DNA from: an uncultured Bacteroidales bacterium | GTDB taxonomy: Bacteria; Bacteroidota; Bacteroidia; Bacteroidales; Muribaculaceae | Reading direction: 5' to 3' | Assembly (NCBI GenBank): GCA_902772965.1 | Contig: CACYCT010000030.1 | Span: forward strand, 1-38,544 | DNA length: 38,544 nt | Shown: piece after piece, positions 8,507 to 16,187 of the stretch | How the letters are laid out: each line of letters begins with the position of its first letter | Position numbering within the stretch: position 1 is the first letter of the stretch | Position numbers and translations under genes: made by a program | Notes under the pieces: model-generated | Told to the model about the DNA's origin: nothing | Seen by the model: only the letters and a program-made list of their open reading frames with translations | The model's database searches: none

Positions 8507-8537
8507 TTGCATTGTTAATAGAGTTTTACTACCTTTG
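8507..8537 (+). promoter_or_regulatory. Promoter of the DUF4492-cydAB operon
   Basis: TACCTTTG at 8530-8537 matches the Bacteroidetes -7 element exactly. TTG at 8507-8509 lies 20 nt upstream, the expected -33 spacing. The region is AT-rich. Because the box ends at 8537, the open frame's GTG there cannot be the start codon, which supports the ATG at 8567. The rest of 8326-8506 shows only a short direct repeat (AACAACTTGA near 8405) and no gene. Confidence 0.8.
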
Positions 8538-8566
8538 TGGCCTCAACCTTCTATAGCCTCAACTCT

Positions 8567-8812
8567 ATGGACACAAACGAAACGCCGCGTCTGCGGGGAA
8601 ACAACACGCTATCGCGCATATGGTTCTTCTACCTTGACGGGTTCCGGTCGATGACGCTCGGACGTACGCTTTGGGCTATCATCTTAATCAAGGTGGTGGT
8701 GTTCTTCGTGATTGTGAAACTGTTGTTTTTTCCGAACTTCCTCAACAGCAAGGCCACTGACGACGAAGGCAAGGCCGAGTATGTGCGCCATGAGTTGGTT
8801 GACGACCCTTAG
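8567..8812 (+). CDS. DUF4492 domain-containing small membrane protein
   Basis: 81 aa from the ATG at 8567, starting MDTNETPRLRG. The conserved core RIWFFYLDGFRSMTLGRTLW is followed by one transmembrane helix (IILIKVVVFFVIVKLLFF) and a short polar tail. DUF4492 proteins are found directly upstream of cydAB in Bacteroidetes. Here the stop is 25 nt before cydA and all three genes share one promoter. It is probably a small accessory subunit or assembly factor of the bd oxidase, analogous to other small Cyd proteins, but that is inference from context. Confidence 0.85.
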   Translation: MDTNETPRLRGNNTLSRIWFFYLDGFRSMTLGRTLWAIILIKVVVFFVIVKLLFFPNFLNSKATDDEGKAEYVRHELVDDP

Positions 8813-8837
8813 TGAAAAATAACAAAACCGATAGATT

Positions 8838-10415
8838 ATGGAAGAACTGACAAATGTTGTTGACTGGTCGCGGGCGCAATTCGCCCTCACGGCCATCTAC
8901 CATTGGCTTTTCGTGCCCCTGACGTTGGGTCTGGGCGTGATTATCGCCATTATGGAAACGATATACTACCGCACGCGTGACGAGAGTTGGCTTGCCACAA
9001 CCAAATTCTGGATGACCCTGTTCGGTGTGAACTTCGCCATCGGCGTGGCAACCGGCATTATTCTTGAATTCGAGTTCGGCACCAACTGGAGCAACTACTC
9101 GTGGTTTGTGGGCGACATCTTCGGCGCTCCGCTGGCCATCGAGGGCATTCTGGCATTCTTTATGGAGTCGACGTTCATCGCGGTGATGTTTTTCGGATGG
9201 AAAAAGGTGAGCCCCCGGTTTCACCTTGCCGCGACGTGGCTCACGGCGATTGGCGCGAGCCTGAGCGCGCTGTGGATTCTGGTTGCCAACGCGTGGATGC
9301 AGATGCCCGTGGGTTGCGAGTTCAACCCGGCCACGATGCGCAACGAGATGACCTCGTTCTGGGCCGTGGCCTTGTCGCCGATGGCGGTGAGCAAGGTGCT
9401 GCACACGGTGCTGAGCGCGTGGACGTTGGGCGGTGTGTTCGTGGTTGGTGTGTGCGCGTGGATGCAACTGCGCGGCCGAAACGGTGACCACTGCCGGCGC
9501 AGCCTTAAGGTGGGCGCGTGGGTAGGTGTGGTGGGAGTCCTGCTCACAAGCATCACCGGCGACACCAGCGCCGTCACCGTGGCCAAATACCAACCCATGA
9601 AACTTGCCGCCATGGAGGGGCTTTACAAGGGTGACTTCCAGCAGAGCATCGTGGCCGCCGGAATCCTTAACCCCGACAAGACACCCGTGAACGACGAGCC
9701 CGCTTTCCTGTTCGACATCTCAATCCCCTACGGCCTGTCTATCCTCGCCACCCATGACCCCGACGCGTTCGTTCCAGGCATTCAGGACATTATCAATGGT
9801 GTGAGTTACGACTCCGAGGGAAATAAGATCAACACCGTGTCGTATGCCGAGCGTATGGAAATCGGACGCCGCGTGCGCAGCCAGATCGCCGCCTACGACG
9901 TGGCCCTGCGTGCCGGCGACAAACTCGCGCTCGACACCCTGCACGAGACCATCAACCGCGACTTCGCCTTCTTCGGATACGGATACCTCGACAATCCCGA
10001 AGAGGCCGTGCCCAATGTGCCGCTCACGTTCTATACCTTCCACGTTATGGTCACCATTGGCGGATTCCTCGTGGTGTTCCTGCTCGCGGCGCTGCTGTTT
10101 GTATACAAGCCCAAATGGCTTGAAGGCAAGCGGTGGGCCAAGTGGTGGTACCGCCTGTGCGTACTCGCGATTCCGCTGACCTACCTGTGCAGCGTGTGCG
10201 GCTGGGTGGTGGCCGAGGTGGGACGCCAACCGTGGACCATTCAGGACCTGATGCCCAACAAGGTGGCCATCAGCGACCTCAGCGCGAGTTACGTGCAAAT
10301 CACGTTCTGGATCTTCGCCGTGCTCTTCACCGCCCTGCTCATCGCCGACGTGAGCATTATTTGCCGGCAAATCTGCCGGAAATCTCAAACCGACCTTGAC
10401 CAAGTAACCGATTAA
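8838..10415 (+). CDS. cydA: Cytochrome bd quinol oxidase subunit I
   Basis: Catalytic subunit of the high-affinity terminal oxidase that passes electrons from quinol to O2 in the inner membrane; in gut Bacteroidales it supports nanaerobic respiration and oxygen removal. 525 aa with about nine membrane helices. His22 (AIYHWLFVPLTLG), His187 (SKVLHTVLSAWTLGG) and a Met in FYTFHVMVTIGG near 404 fit the haem ligands. Glu100 and Glu108 lie in AIEGILAFFMEST, matching the conserved proton-path residues of CydA. The quinol-binding Q-loop follows KYQPMKLAAMEGLY. cydB starts 14 nt downstream. Confidence 0.97.
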   Translation: MEELTNVVDWSRAQFALTAIYHWLFVPLTLGLGVIIAIMETIYYRTRDESWLATTKFWMTLFGVNFAIGVATGIILEFEFGTNWSNYSWFVGDIFGAPLAIEGILAFFMESTFIAVMFFGWKKVSPRFHLAATWLTAIGASLSALWILVANAWMQMPVGCEFNPATMRNEMTSFWAVALSPMAVSKVLHTVLSAWTLGGVFVVGVCAWMQLRGRNGDHCRRSLKVGAWVGVVGVLLTSITGDTSAVTVAKYQPMKLAAMEGLYKGDFQQSIVAAGILNPDKTPVNDEPAFLFDISIPYGLSILATHDPDAFVPGIQDIINGVSYDSEGNKINTVSYAERMEIGRRVRSQIAAYDVALRAGDKLALDTLHETINRDFAFFGYGYLDNPEEAVPNVPLTFYTFHVMVTIGGFLVVFLLAALLFVYKPKWLEGKRWAKWWYRLCVLAIPLTYLCSVCGWVVAEVGRQPWTIQDLMPNKVAISDLSASYVQITFWIFAVLFTALLIADVSIICRQICRKSQTDLDQVTD

Positions 10416-10429
10416 CACCCCGAACAACT

Positions 10430-11548
10430 ATGATTAAATACGAAATACTTCAGAACTACTGGTGGCTGATTATGTCGGTCTTAGGCGCACTGCTCGTGTT
10501 TATGCTCTTCGTGCAGGGCGGGCAGTCGATGCTCTTCCGCGCCGACAAGGCCGAGCGGGAACTTATGACCCGTTCGCTCGGACACAAATGGGAACTCACC
10601 TTTACTACGCTGGTGACTTTCGGCGGCGCGTTTTTCGCCTCCTTCCCGCTGTTCTACTCCACCAGTTTCGGCGGAGCCTACTGGCTGTGGATGCTCATTC
10701 TGCTCAGTTTCGTGATTCAGGCCATCAGTTACGAGTACCGGAACAAGTACGGAAACGTGTATGGCAAGGGATTCTACGACACGCTCTTGCTGATTAACGG
10801 CTTGTGTGGCCCGCTGCTGCTCGGTGTGGCCGTGGCGACGATGTTTTTCGGCGCGGAGTTCACCGTCACCAAGTCGAATCTGCTCAACGTGCGTGGCGCC
10901 ACCATCAGCACATGGGGGCCGCTTCACGGGCTTGAGGCCATCGCGTCGTGGCGCAACCTGCTGTTCGGCCTGATGGTGCTCATGCTTGCCCGGACGCTCG
11001 GCTCGCTGTATTTTCTCAACAACATAGCCGACGAGGCCCTGCGCGCGCGCCAGCGCCGGATGCTGTGGTTCAACGGCGGCGCGTTTGTGGTGCTCTTCCT
11101 CGCCGTGGTGGCCGTGCTGCTCACGGCAAAGGGCGTGGAAGTCGATGCCGGCGGAAACGCGCGGTGGGTCGAGTACAAATACTTCCACAACCTGCTTGCC
11201 ATGTGGCCGTTGCTGGTGCTCTTGCTCGCGGGCACGGTGCTGGTGCTGTTCGGGTTGTGCAAGTCGGTGCTGGACAAGGGTTACAACACCGGCATCTGGC
11301 CCGCCGGAGTGGGCACGTTCCTGGTGGTGCTGAGCCTGTTCTGCGTGCTCGGATACAACAACACGGCCTACTATCCGTCGCTGCTCGACACGCAGTCGTC
11401 GCTCACGATCCGCAACAGCAGTTCGAGCGAGTTCACCCTGATGGCTATGGCCATCGTGAGCGTGCTCGTGCCCTTTGTGCTGGGTTACATCGCCTACTGC
11501 TGGCGCGCCATGGACCGCGAGAAAGTCACCCGAAGCCAAGCGGACTAA
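10430..11548 (+). CDS. cydB: Cytochrome bd quinol oxidase subunit II
   Basis: Second core subunit of the bd oxidase, a structural partner of CydA in the inner membrane. 372 aa with about eight or nine hydrophobic helices. It shows the family features of an N-terminal helix with the motif VFMLFVQGGQSMLF, the conserved SYEYRNKYG in the first third, and TWGPLHGLEAI. The spacing of 14 nt after cydA and the absence of a promoter between them indicate one transcript. It ends before a structured intergenic region. No cydCD exporter genes follow within the window. Confidence 0.95.
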   Translation: MIKYEILQNYWWLIMSVLGALLVFMLFVQGGQSMLFRADKAERELMTRSLGHKWELTFTTLVTFGGAFFASFPLFYSTSFGGAYWLWMLILLSFVIQAISYEYRNKYGNVYGKGFYDTLLLINGLCGPLLLGVAVATMFFGAEFTVTKSNLLNVRGATISTWGPLHGLEAIASWRNLLFGLMVLMLARTLGSLYFLNNIADEALRARQRRMLWFNGGAFVVLFLAVVAVLLTAKGVEVDAGGNARWVEYKYFHNLLAMWPLLVLLLAGTVLVLFGLCKSVLDKGYNTGIWPAGVGTFLVVLSLFCVLGYNNTAYYPSLLDTQSSLTIRNSSSSEFTLMAMAIVSVLVPFVLGYIAYCWRAMDREKVTRSQAD

Positions 11549-11600
11549 GCCACATGGCGGCGCGCATAGGGCTTGAGTGATTCCGAAAAATCATAATTTG

Positions 11601-11684
11601 GGAAATTCCGGTTGCCTTCCTTAGCGGCACTGGGGCAATCGGAATTCCCTGATGACAAACCAGACTTCCGTTTTGCAGTGCCGC
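11601..11684 (+). terminator. Interleaved inverted repeats after cydB (terminator or attenuator-like)
   Basis: Arm A GGAAATTCCGGTTGCC (11601-11616) pairs with A' GGCAATCGGAATTCC (11634-11648), with one bulge and one G-T pair. Arm B GCGGCACTG (11624-11632), inside the A loop, pairs perfectly with B' CAGTGCCGC (11676-11684), outside it. The order A-B-A'-B' allows either two competing hairpins or a pseudoknot. The region lies between the convergent ends of cydB and the small genes at 11730-12075. The rest of 11549-11729 shows no gene. Confidence 0.5.
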
Positions 11685-11729
11685 CGATCAATTCGAAACC
11701 GACAACATGACGAAGACTGTCTCCGGTGT

Positions 11730-11930
11730 TCACTTGTTTTTTGTCATGTCTCTGATGATGGACAAGGGTTTGATGAGCCACAGCAGGAGCAAGCCTGCCG
11801 AAGCGCATACGAAGCCCCAGCCCAAATGGCCGGTGTAGGCCAGATACATGCCGCCGAACACCAGCGCCGGCGGAATAGCGACAATCAGGCTCACGGCCAG
11901 AAAGCCCGCGAATGCAATCAAAATTTTCAT
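11730..11930 (-). CDS. Small hypothetical membrane protein, 66 aa
   Basis: Two predicted membrane helices (IAFAGFLAVSLIVAIPPALV and a second around FVCASAGLLLLWLIK) joined by a short Gly-rich loop (FGGMYLAYTGHLGWG), ending in a positively charged tail MTKNK. I do not recognise a family. It starts 10 nt after the stop of the 44-aa gene upstream, so the two are probably an operon of tiny membrane proteins. No functional clue comes from the neighbours, cydB (convergent) and ftsI. Confidence 0.6.
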   Translation of the reverse strand: MKILIAFAGFLAVSLIVAIPPALVFGGMYLAYTGHLGWGFVCASAGLLLLWLIKPLSIIRDMTKNK

Positions 11931-11940
11931 GACATCTCGG

Positions 11941-12075
11941 TTAGTCGTCCATGCCGAAGATACTCAGTATCATTCTGATAATCCACCAGATAATACCAAA
12001 CACCAGTTGCAGCACGCCAAACAGGATATAGGCGGCCAGCACGACGATGACAATGCCCAACAGAAACCACAACAT
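11941..12075 (-). CDS. Very small hypothetical membrane protein, 44 aa
   Basis: The minus-strand frame from the ATG at 12075 to the TAA at 11943-11941 encodes a 44-residue protein: one long hydrophobic helix (MLWFLLGIVIVVLAAYILFG), then aromatic and hydrophobic residues (VFGIIWWIIRMILSIF) and an acidic end GMDD. A perfect -7 box lies 74 nt upstream and another small membrane-protein gene follows after 10 nt. I know no family for it. The coding call rests on the intact frame, the operon-like spacing and the coherent hydrophobic composition. Confidence 0.5.
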   Translation of the reverse strand: MLWFLLGIVIVVLAAYILFGVLQLVFGIIWWIIRMILSIFGMDD

Positions 12076-12148
12076 GGCAATTTCGGGGAGTTTTACGGTT
12101 CACGGCCTACATCCTTTCAAGCGATTCGGCTTTCTCTTTTCGATGAGG

Positions 12149-12156
12149 CAAAAATA
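12149..12156 (-). promoter_or_regulatory. Putative promoter of the two small membrane-protein genes
   Basis: On the minus strand TATTTTTG (12156-12149) matches TAnnTTTG exactly, 74 nt upstream of the 44-aa start codon. No clear TTG is seen at the -33 spacing. Apart from this box, 12076-12229 shows nothing recognisable. Confidence 0.5.
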
Positions 12157-12229
12157 CGGAAAAGGTTCGGTCCCGACCCGATGACAACCGGTTCTTGTTG
12201 GTGCTTTTCGGGAAAATGTGTTGAAGAAG

Positions 12230-12398
12230 GACAGAAAGACAAAACCCGCCTATGTGAGACAGAAAGACAAAACCCGCTTATGTGAGACAGAAAGACAAAA
12301 AACCGTTTATGTGAGACAGAAAGACAAAACCCGCCTATGTGAGACAGAAAGACAAAACCCGCCTATGTGAGATAGAAAGACAAAACTTGTGCTAATGA
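12230..12398. repeat. 28-bp tandem repeat, six units
   Basis: Units begin at 12230, 12258, 12286, 12315, 12343 and 12371. The consensus has GACAGAAAGACAAAACCCGC followed by CTATGTGA. Units 1, 4 and 5 are identical, unit 2 has one change, unit 3 is 29 bp with several changes, and unit 6 is degenerate (GATAGAAAGACAAAACTTGT). There is no spacer between units, so it is a minisatellite and not a CRISPR array. It lies in non-coding DNA downstream of ftsI and upstream of the small-gene promoter. Confidence 0.9.
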
Positions 12399-12424
12399 GG
12401 GACAGATGCTTTCCATGCGCGAGA

Positions 12425-12463
12425 GGGGGAATCACCGGCGTTCGGCGCGCTGGTGATTCCCCC
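12425..12463 (-). terminator. Strong hairpin downstream of ftsI
   Basis: GGGGGAATCACC (12425-12436) and GGTGATTCCCCC (12452-12463) form a perfect 12-bp stem with a 15-nt loop, 24 nt past the end of ftsI on the minus strand. No long U-run follows, but stability and position fit a terminator for the rsmH-ftsL-ftsI transcript. Confidence 0.7.
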
Positions 12464-12487
12464 GTTAAGTCGTGACAGTCGGGTGGG

Positions 12488-14626
12488 TCAGTGGCGGAGT
12501 GTGAGGTTGATCACTTGTCCGCGGGCGTATTTCGCTCCGGCGGCGAGGCTCTGCGCGGCGACGTAGCCTGTCCCTTTGAAGCGCACGCTCATGCCGAGGT
12601 CCTCGAGCACCTTCACGGCCTCGCGGACACTGAGGCCGGTGACGTTGGGCACGCTTCCGGCTGAGGTTTTTCCGGGGCGGTGGAAGATGCGGGCCTTATC
12701 GATTTTGTATTGCCGCTTGACGGCGGCGTTGCTGTGGTCGCGGGTGGAGGCGAAGAAGGTGGGTTGCGAGGGTGTGGTGGAGATGGGTTTGCCGTCTTTG
12801 TCCACTTTTTTCTCGGCGTATTGGGGCGCGTTGCCAAGCAGTCCCCGGGCGTACATTTTCAGCGCGACGTTTTTCACGACCATACCGCTGCTTGCACCGG
12901 CGCCGCGGTTGGCTCCGAGCATGACGGTGATGCAGGTGTATTTGGGTTTGTCGTAGGGGAAGAATCCGCAGAATGCGAGGCGTTTTTGGGTTCCGTAGCC
13001 GCCTTCTTTTGTGATGGTGTATGCCGTTCCGGTTTTTCCGGCGATGGGAACGCGTTCGTCCTGGACCCATCTGCGTGCGGTTCCTCGGCTGCCCCAAACG
13101 ACGTCGCGCATCATAATGCGCAGTTTCTGGGCGTTTTCGGGTGAGCACACCTGCTGGCGGATGTACGACACGGGCACGATGGAGTCGGGTTCTCCGGCTC
13201 TGCTGAGGCGTTTTACCAGACGCGGGCGTACGAACTTGCCGTCGTTGGCGATGGCGTTGTATATCGCGAGGACGCTCATCGGCGGAATCAGGGTAGAGTA
13301 TCCGAAGGCCATTCGCGTGAGCGCGACGCGGTCGGCGCGTGTGTTGCCGAGGTGTTGTATGCGTGGAGTGCGCTCACCGGCGATACCGAGGTTGAACGGC
13401 TCGAAGAATCCCATGGATTCGAGCCGGCTCCGGAATCCGTCGGGGTGTGAGCCGTACTTTTTCGCTATGATTCTTGACATGCCCACGTTGGACGAAGTTT
13501 CGATGATTTGCCGCGGGGTGAGTTGCGCTCCTCCGTGGGGGTCGTTGATGGCGCGTCCCTCGTAGATCCATGTGGTTCCCGTGGTCATGGGTTGGTCGAT
13601 GTCGTTGACGATTCCGTCTTCGAGTGCGACCATCATGGAGATGGGTTTCATCACCGAGCCCGGTTCGTATCCGAGCACTGCGTTGTTGCTTCCTTCAATG
13701 TATTCTCCGGGGTTTGTCTTGCTTTTCTCGAGGTTGCTGATGGCTTTGATTTCTCCGGTTGCCACTTCCATGAGTACGCATGTTCCCCATTCGGCGTCGG
13801 TTTCGAGGCACATGTTGTGGAGTTCGGTCTCGACGATGTCCTGGAGTTTGATGTTGATGGTGGTTGTGATGTCGTAGCCGGGTGTTGCGGGAATGATTTC
13901 GGCGCTGATGATGTCGTGTGTGAGTTGAACGCGTTTTCCCACGCCGGGGGTTCCGTAGAGCAGTTCGTCAAAGGCTTTTTCGAGTCCGCTCCGTCCGTGT
14001 GTGCCTTTGGTCCGGCTTGTGTCGCCGCGTTCGGCGCCTCTGACGGAGCCGATGCTTCGGGAGGCCATGGAGCCGTAGGGTTTGCAGCGGATGGTGTCGC
14101 GGTCGGCGTGGAATCCGCTGTTGTTGCGTCCTTTACTGAAGAAGGGGAAGTTTCTCACGCGTTCGTACTCGCTGTGGGTGAGTCGGCCTTTGAAGAGCCG
14201 GTAGCTGTGGTTTCGCCGCCGTCCCTCTCGTGCGTCGTCGGTGATGCGCTGGTATGCGCCCCAGATTTCGTCTTTCCACTGCTGGGCGTTTCGTGTGGGG
14301 TCGAAAAGTGCGAGCGAGTCGGCCAGCGCGGGCAGGTAGCGTTTCAGCGTGTCTTCGCTGATGCCGTTTGACAGCCAGTCGATTCGCGGTGTGTAGAACT
14401 GCATGTTTGCGGCGAGCACGGCGCCGTTGTCGGCGAGGAGTTTTCCGCGCTCGGGTGGCGTGGCTGTGGTTTTGGTTAGGATTTTGTCGGCTTTCTCGTT
14501 CCATTGCGCCGCCTGGACGAGGGTGGTTCTTGCGAGGAACCAGATGATTCCGAGTGAGAACAGGATCATAACGCCCACAACGAGGCTATAGCGCAGAAGG
14601 ATGTGTCGTTTGTTGGACTGTTTCAT
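12488..14626 (-). CDS. ftsI: Penicillin-binding protein 3-type transpeptidase FtsI with PASTA domain
   Basis: Class B PBP that cross-links septal peptidoglycan in the periplasm. 712 aa: one N-terminal membrane helix (SLVVGMMILF-like hydrophobic segment at about 12-32); a PBP dimerisation region to about residue 260; the transpeptidase domain with the SxxK serine near 325 (YEPGSVMKPISMM), SxN near 376 (ETSSNVGMSRI) and KTGT near 531 (IAGKTGTAYTI); and a C-terminal PASTA module from about 655 (VPNVTGLSVREAVKVLEDLG). The start ATG overlaps the ftsL stop (ATGA), so translation is coupled. The usual next gene of the dcw cluster, murE, does not follow. Instead there is a terminator and a tandem repeat. 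Confidence 0.95.
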   Translation of the reverse strand: MKQSNKRHILLRYSLVVGVMILFSLGIIWFLARTTLVQAAQWNEKADKILTKTTATPPERGKLLADNGAVLAANMQFYTPRIDWLSNGISEDTLKRYLPALADSLALFDPTRNAQQWKDEIWGAYQRITDDAREGRRRNHSYRLFKGRLTHSEYERVRNFPFFSKGRNNSGFHADRDTIRCKPYGSMASRSIGSVRGAERGDTSRTKGTHGRSGLEKAFDELLYGTPGVGKRVQLTHDIISAEIIPATPGYDITTTINIKLQDIVETELHNMCLETDAEWGTCVLMEVATGEIKAISNLEKSKTNPGEYIEGSNNAVLGYEPGSVMKPISMMVALEDGIVNDIDQPMTTGTTWIYEGRAINDPHGGAQLTPRQIIETSSNVGMSRIIAKKYGSHPDGFRSRLESMGFFEPFNLGIAGERTPRIQHLGNTRADRVALTRMAFGYSTLIPPMSVLAIYNAIANDGKFVRPRLVKRLSRAGEPDSIVPVSYIRQQVCSPENAQKLRIMMRDVVWGSRGTARRWVQDERVPIAGKTGTAYTITKEGGYGTQKRLAFCGFFPYDKPKYTCITVMLGANRGAGASSGMVVKNVALKMYARGLLGNAPQYAEKKVDKDGKPISTTPSQPTFFASTRDHSNAAVKRQYKIDKARIFHRPGKTSAGSVPNVTGLSVREAVKVLEDLGMSVRFKGTGYVAAQSLAAGAKYARGQVINLTLRH

Positions 14627-15030
14627 GGTGTTTGATCTGTGGTGAGGTGATAAGGTGGTTGGTCGGGTGCGACGAGGTCGATTCGCATCGTGTCAATGTA
14701 TTGTTTCATTTGGCTTTCCCGGATCATGGAGTTGTAGTTCGCGCTTGCGCTGACGAAGTCGGTTTTCGCGTTCTCGAGGTCTTCGCGTAGTTCGATGAGT
14801 TCCTTGACGTAGTTTTGGCGTACGTATTTGTTGCTGATGTACATGAGCACCATCAGGGTGGCCGCCACGATAAAGACCGCATTTCTGCGGAAGAACTCGA
14901 GCGAGAGGAACGACCGGCCTTGAATCGTTTCCTTGACCACGCGCCGCGCTTTCCGGCTTGTGGCCGATGACCTTTTGGCTTGCGTTTTAGGTTGTGTGTC
15001 TTGTTTTTCGGTAGGTATGTCTTTTTCCAT
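14623..15030 (-). CDS. ftsL: FtsL-like cell division protein
   Basis: Small bitopic divisome protein, 135 aa from the ATG at 15030, which lies 7 nt after the rsmH stop; a longer frame to 15111 would overlap rsmH and is unlikely. A basic cytoplasmic N-terminus (KRSSATSRKARRVVKE) precedes one membrane helix (AVFIVAATLMVLMYIS, about residues 63-79) and a periplasmic coiled-coil-like segment (ELIELREDLENAKTDF). Position between rsmH and ftsI is the standard place for Bacteroidetes FtsL-like proteins, which are too diverged to find by simple similarity. It would link the divisome to FtsI and septal synthesis. Confidence 0.85.
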   Translation of the reverse strand: MEKDIPTEKQDTQPKTQAKRSSATSRKARRVVKETIQGRSFLSLEFFRRNAVFIVAATLMVLMYISNKYVRQNYVKELIELREDLENAKTDFVSASANYNSMIRESQMKQYIDTMRIDLVAPDQPPYHLTTDQTP

Positions 15031-15037
15031 GATGGGG

Positions 15038-15952
15038 TCAGTTTTCTGTTCGTTGTGCGATGCGCAGTTTTGCGCTTCGGGATCTGGGGTTGCGTTGTAT
15101 CTCGTCGTCATCGGGCGTGATGACGCGGTTGTTGACCGGTTCGAAGGGTGCGTTGACGCGTCCGTAGAAGTCTTTTTCGGGCCGTCCCTCGAAGTTTCCG
15201 GTGCGGATAAAGTTTTTCACGAGCCGGTCTTCGAGCGAGTGGTAGGTGATGATGGCGAGTCTTCCTCCCGGCCTGAGCAGTTTTCGCGACTGGTTGAGGA
15301 GCCGCCGGAGGACGTCGAGTTCGTTGTTCACTTCGATGCGCAGGGCTTGGAAGAGTTGCGCGAGTTCCTGTTTTTCCCGGGCGGGTTTGATGTATGGCGA
15401 AACGACTTCCACGAGGCGCGCGGTGGTGAGTATGGGTTGTTTCGCGCGCGCTTTGACGATAGCCGCGGCGATAGCCCGGCTCTGCCGGAGTTCGCCGTAC
15501 AGGTACATGATGTTGGCGAGTTGCTCTTCGGAGTAGGAGGCGATTATCTGCTTTGCGTCGCACGAGGCGGCCTGGTTCATTCTCATGTCGAGTTCTCCGT
15601 CGAATCGGAAGGAGAATCCGCGCCGGCTGTCGTCAAAGTGGTGGAACGACACGCCGAGGTCGGCCAGGATGCCGTCCACGTGGTCCACTTCGTAGTACCT
15701 CATGAAGTTGCGCATGTAGGCGAAGTTGCTCAGCACGAAGGTGAAGCGTTTGTCGATGATCCGCTGTTTCCACGCGTCGCGGTCCTGGTCGATACCGTAG
15801 AGATGTCCCAGAGGCGAGAGGCGTTCCAGTATGGCCCGGCTGTGCCCTCCGCCTCCGTAGGTGCAGTCGAGATACACTCCGTCGGGGTGTATGTTCAGTC
15901 CGTCGAGTGTCTGCTCGAGCAGTGCGGGAATGTGGTAGGTGGGTTCGGGCAT
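15038..15952 (-). CDS. rsmH: 16S rRNA (cytosine(1402)-N(4))-methyltransferase RsmH (MraW)
   Basis: SAM-dependent enzyme that N4-methylates C1402 of 16S rRNA in the ribosomal P site. 304 aa, normal length. The N-terminal YHIPALLEQTLDGL, the SAM-binding motif VYLDCTYGGGGHSRAILE, DGILADLGVSFHHFDDSRRG, the insertion domain with ARLVEVV, and near the end ITYHSLEDRLVKNFIR are all characteristic. It is the first gene of the rsmH-ftsL-ftsI unit. mraZ, usually directly upstream in this cluster, is absent; 235 nt of non-coding DNA lie upstream, and then the unrelated gene at 16188. Confidence 0.96.
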   Translation of the reverse strand: MPEPTYHIPALLEQTLDGLNIHPDGVYLDCTYGGGGHSRAILERLSPLGHLYGIDQDRDAWKQRIIDKRFTFVLSNFAYMRNFMRYYEVDHVDGILADLGVSFHHFDDSRRGFSFRFDGELDMRMNQAASCDAKQIIASYSEEQLANIMYLYGELRQSRAIAAAIVKARAKQPILTTARLVEVVSPYIKPAREKQELAQLFQALRIEVNNELDVLRRLLNQSRKLLRPGGRLAIITYHSLEDRLVKNFIRTGNFEGRPEKDFYGRVNAPFEPVNNRVITPDDDEIQRNPRSRSAKLRIAQRTEN

Positions 15953-16037
15953 GGGGCTTTGGTGTGGATATTTGCGTAAGTGTCTGATTTTCGTGTGTAT
16001 GCGTATCTGTTTCCTGTTTTTTCGGGAAACGACGGTG

Positions 16038-16045
16038 TAAAGTTA
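16038..16045 (-). promoter_or_regulatory. Weak candidate promoter of rsmH
   Basis: On the minus strand TAACTTTA (16045-16038) matches TAnnTTTG at 7 of 8 positions, 86 nt upstream of rsmH. It lies in a clearly AT-rich stretch (16036-16170) of an otherwise GC-rich region. No well-spaced -33 TTG is visible. Confidence 0.35.
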
Positions 16046-16187
16046 CGAAAAAATCCCGGAATTTTTAAACGCAAATTTAGATATGTAAATCATTTTCTTC
16101 GCAAGCCCCGCAATGATGGGCGTTTGCGGAGATTGTGAAAAAGTGTAAAATATTTCTGTTTGCAACTTTCCTGCGGGTTGTGGTGTG

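Noticed and set aside
8537..8566. GTG at 8537 as start of the DUF4492 gene
   Set aside because: The GTG overlaps the -7 box TACCTTTG; the ATG at 8567 gives the family's normal N-terminus.
12230..12398. CRISPR array, because the repeat length of 28 bp is typical
   Set aside because: Units abut directly with no spacers, there are no cas genes, and units vary in sequence.
15031..15111. Longer FtsL starting at 15111
   Set aside because: It would overlap rsmH by more than 70 nt; the ATG at 15030 lies 7 nt after the rsmH stop.
15655..15690. parS-like GTCCACGTGGTCC within rsmH, and CCCACGTGGAGA near 37478
   Set aside because: Both are coding and match parS at only about 11 of 16 positions, within chance for a GC-rich window.
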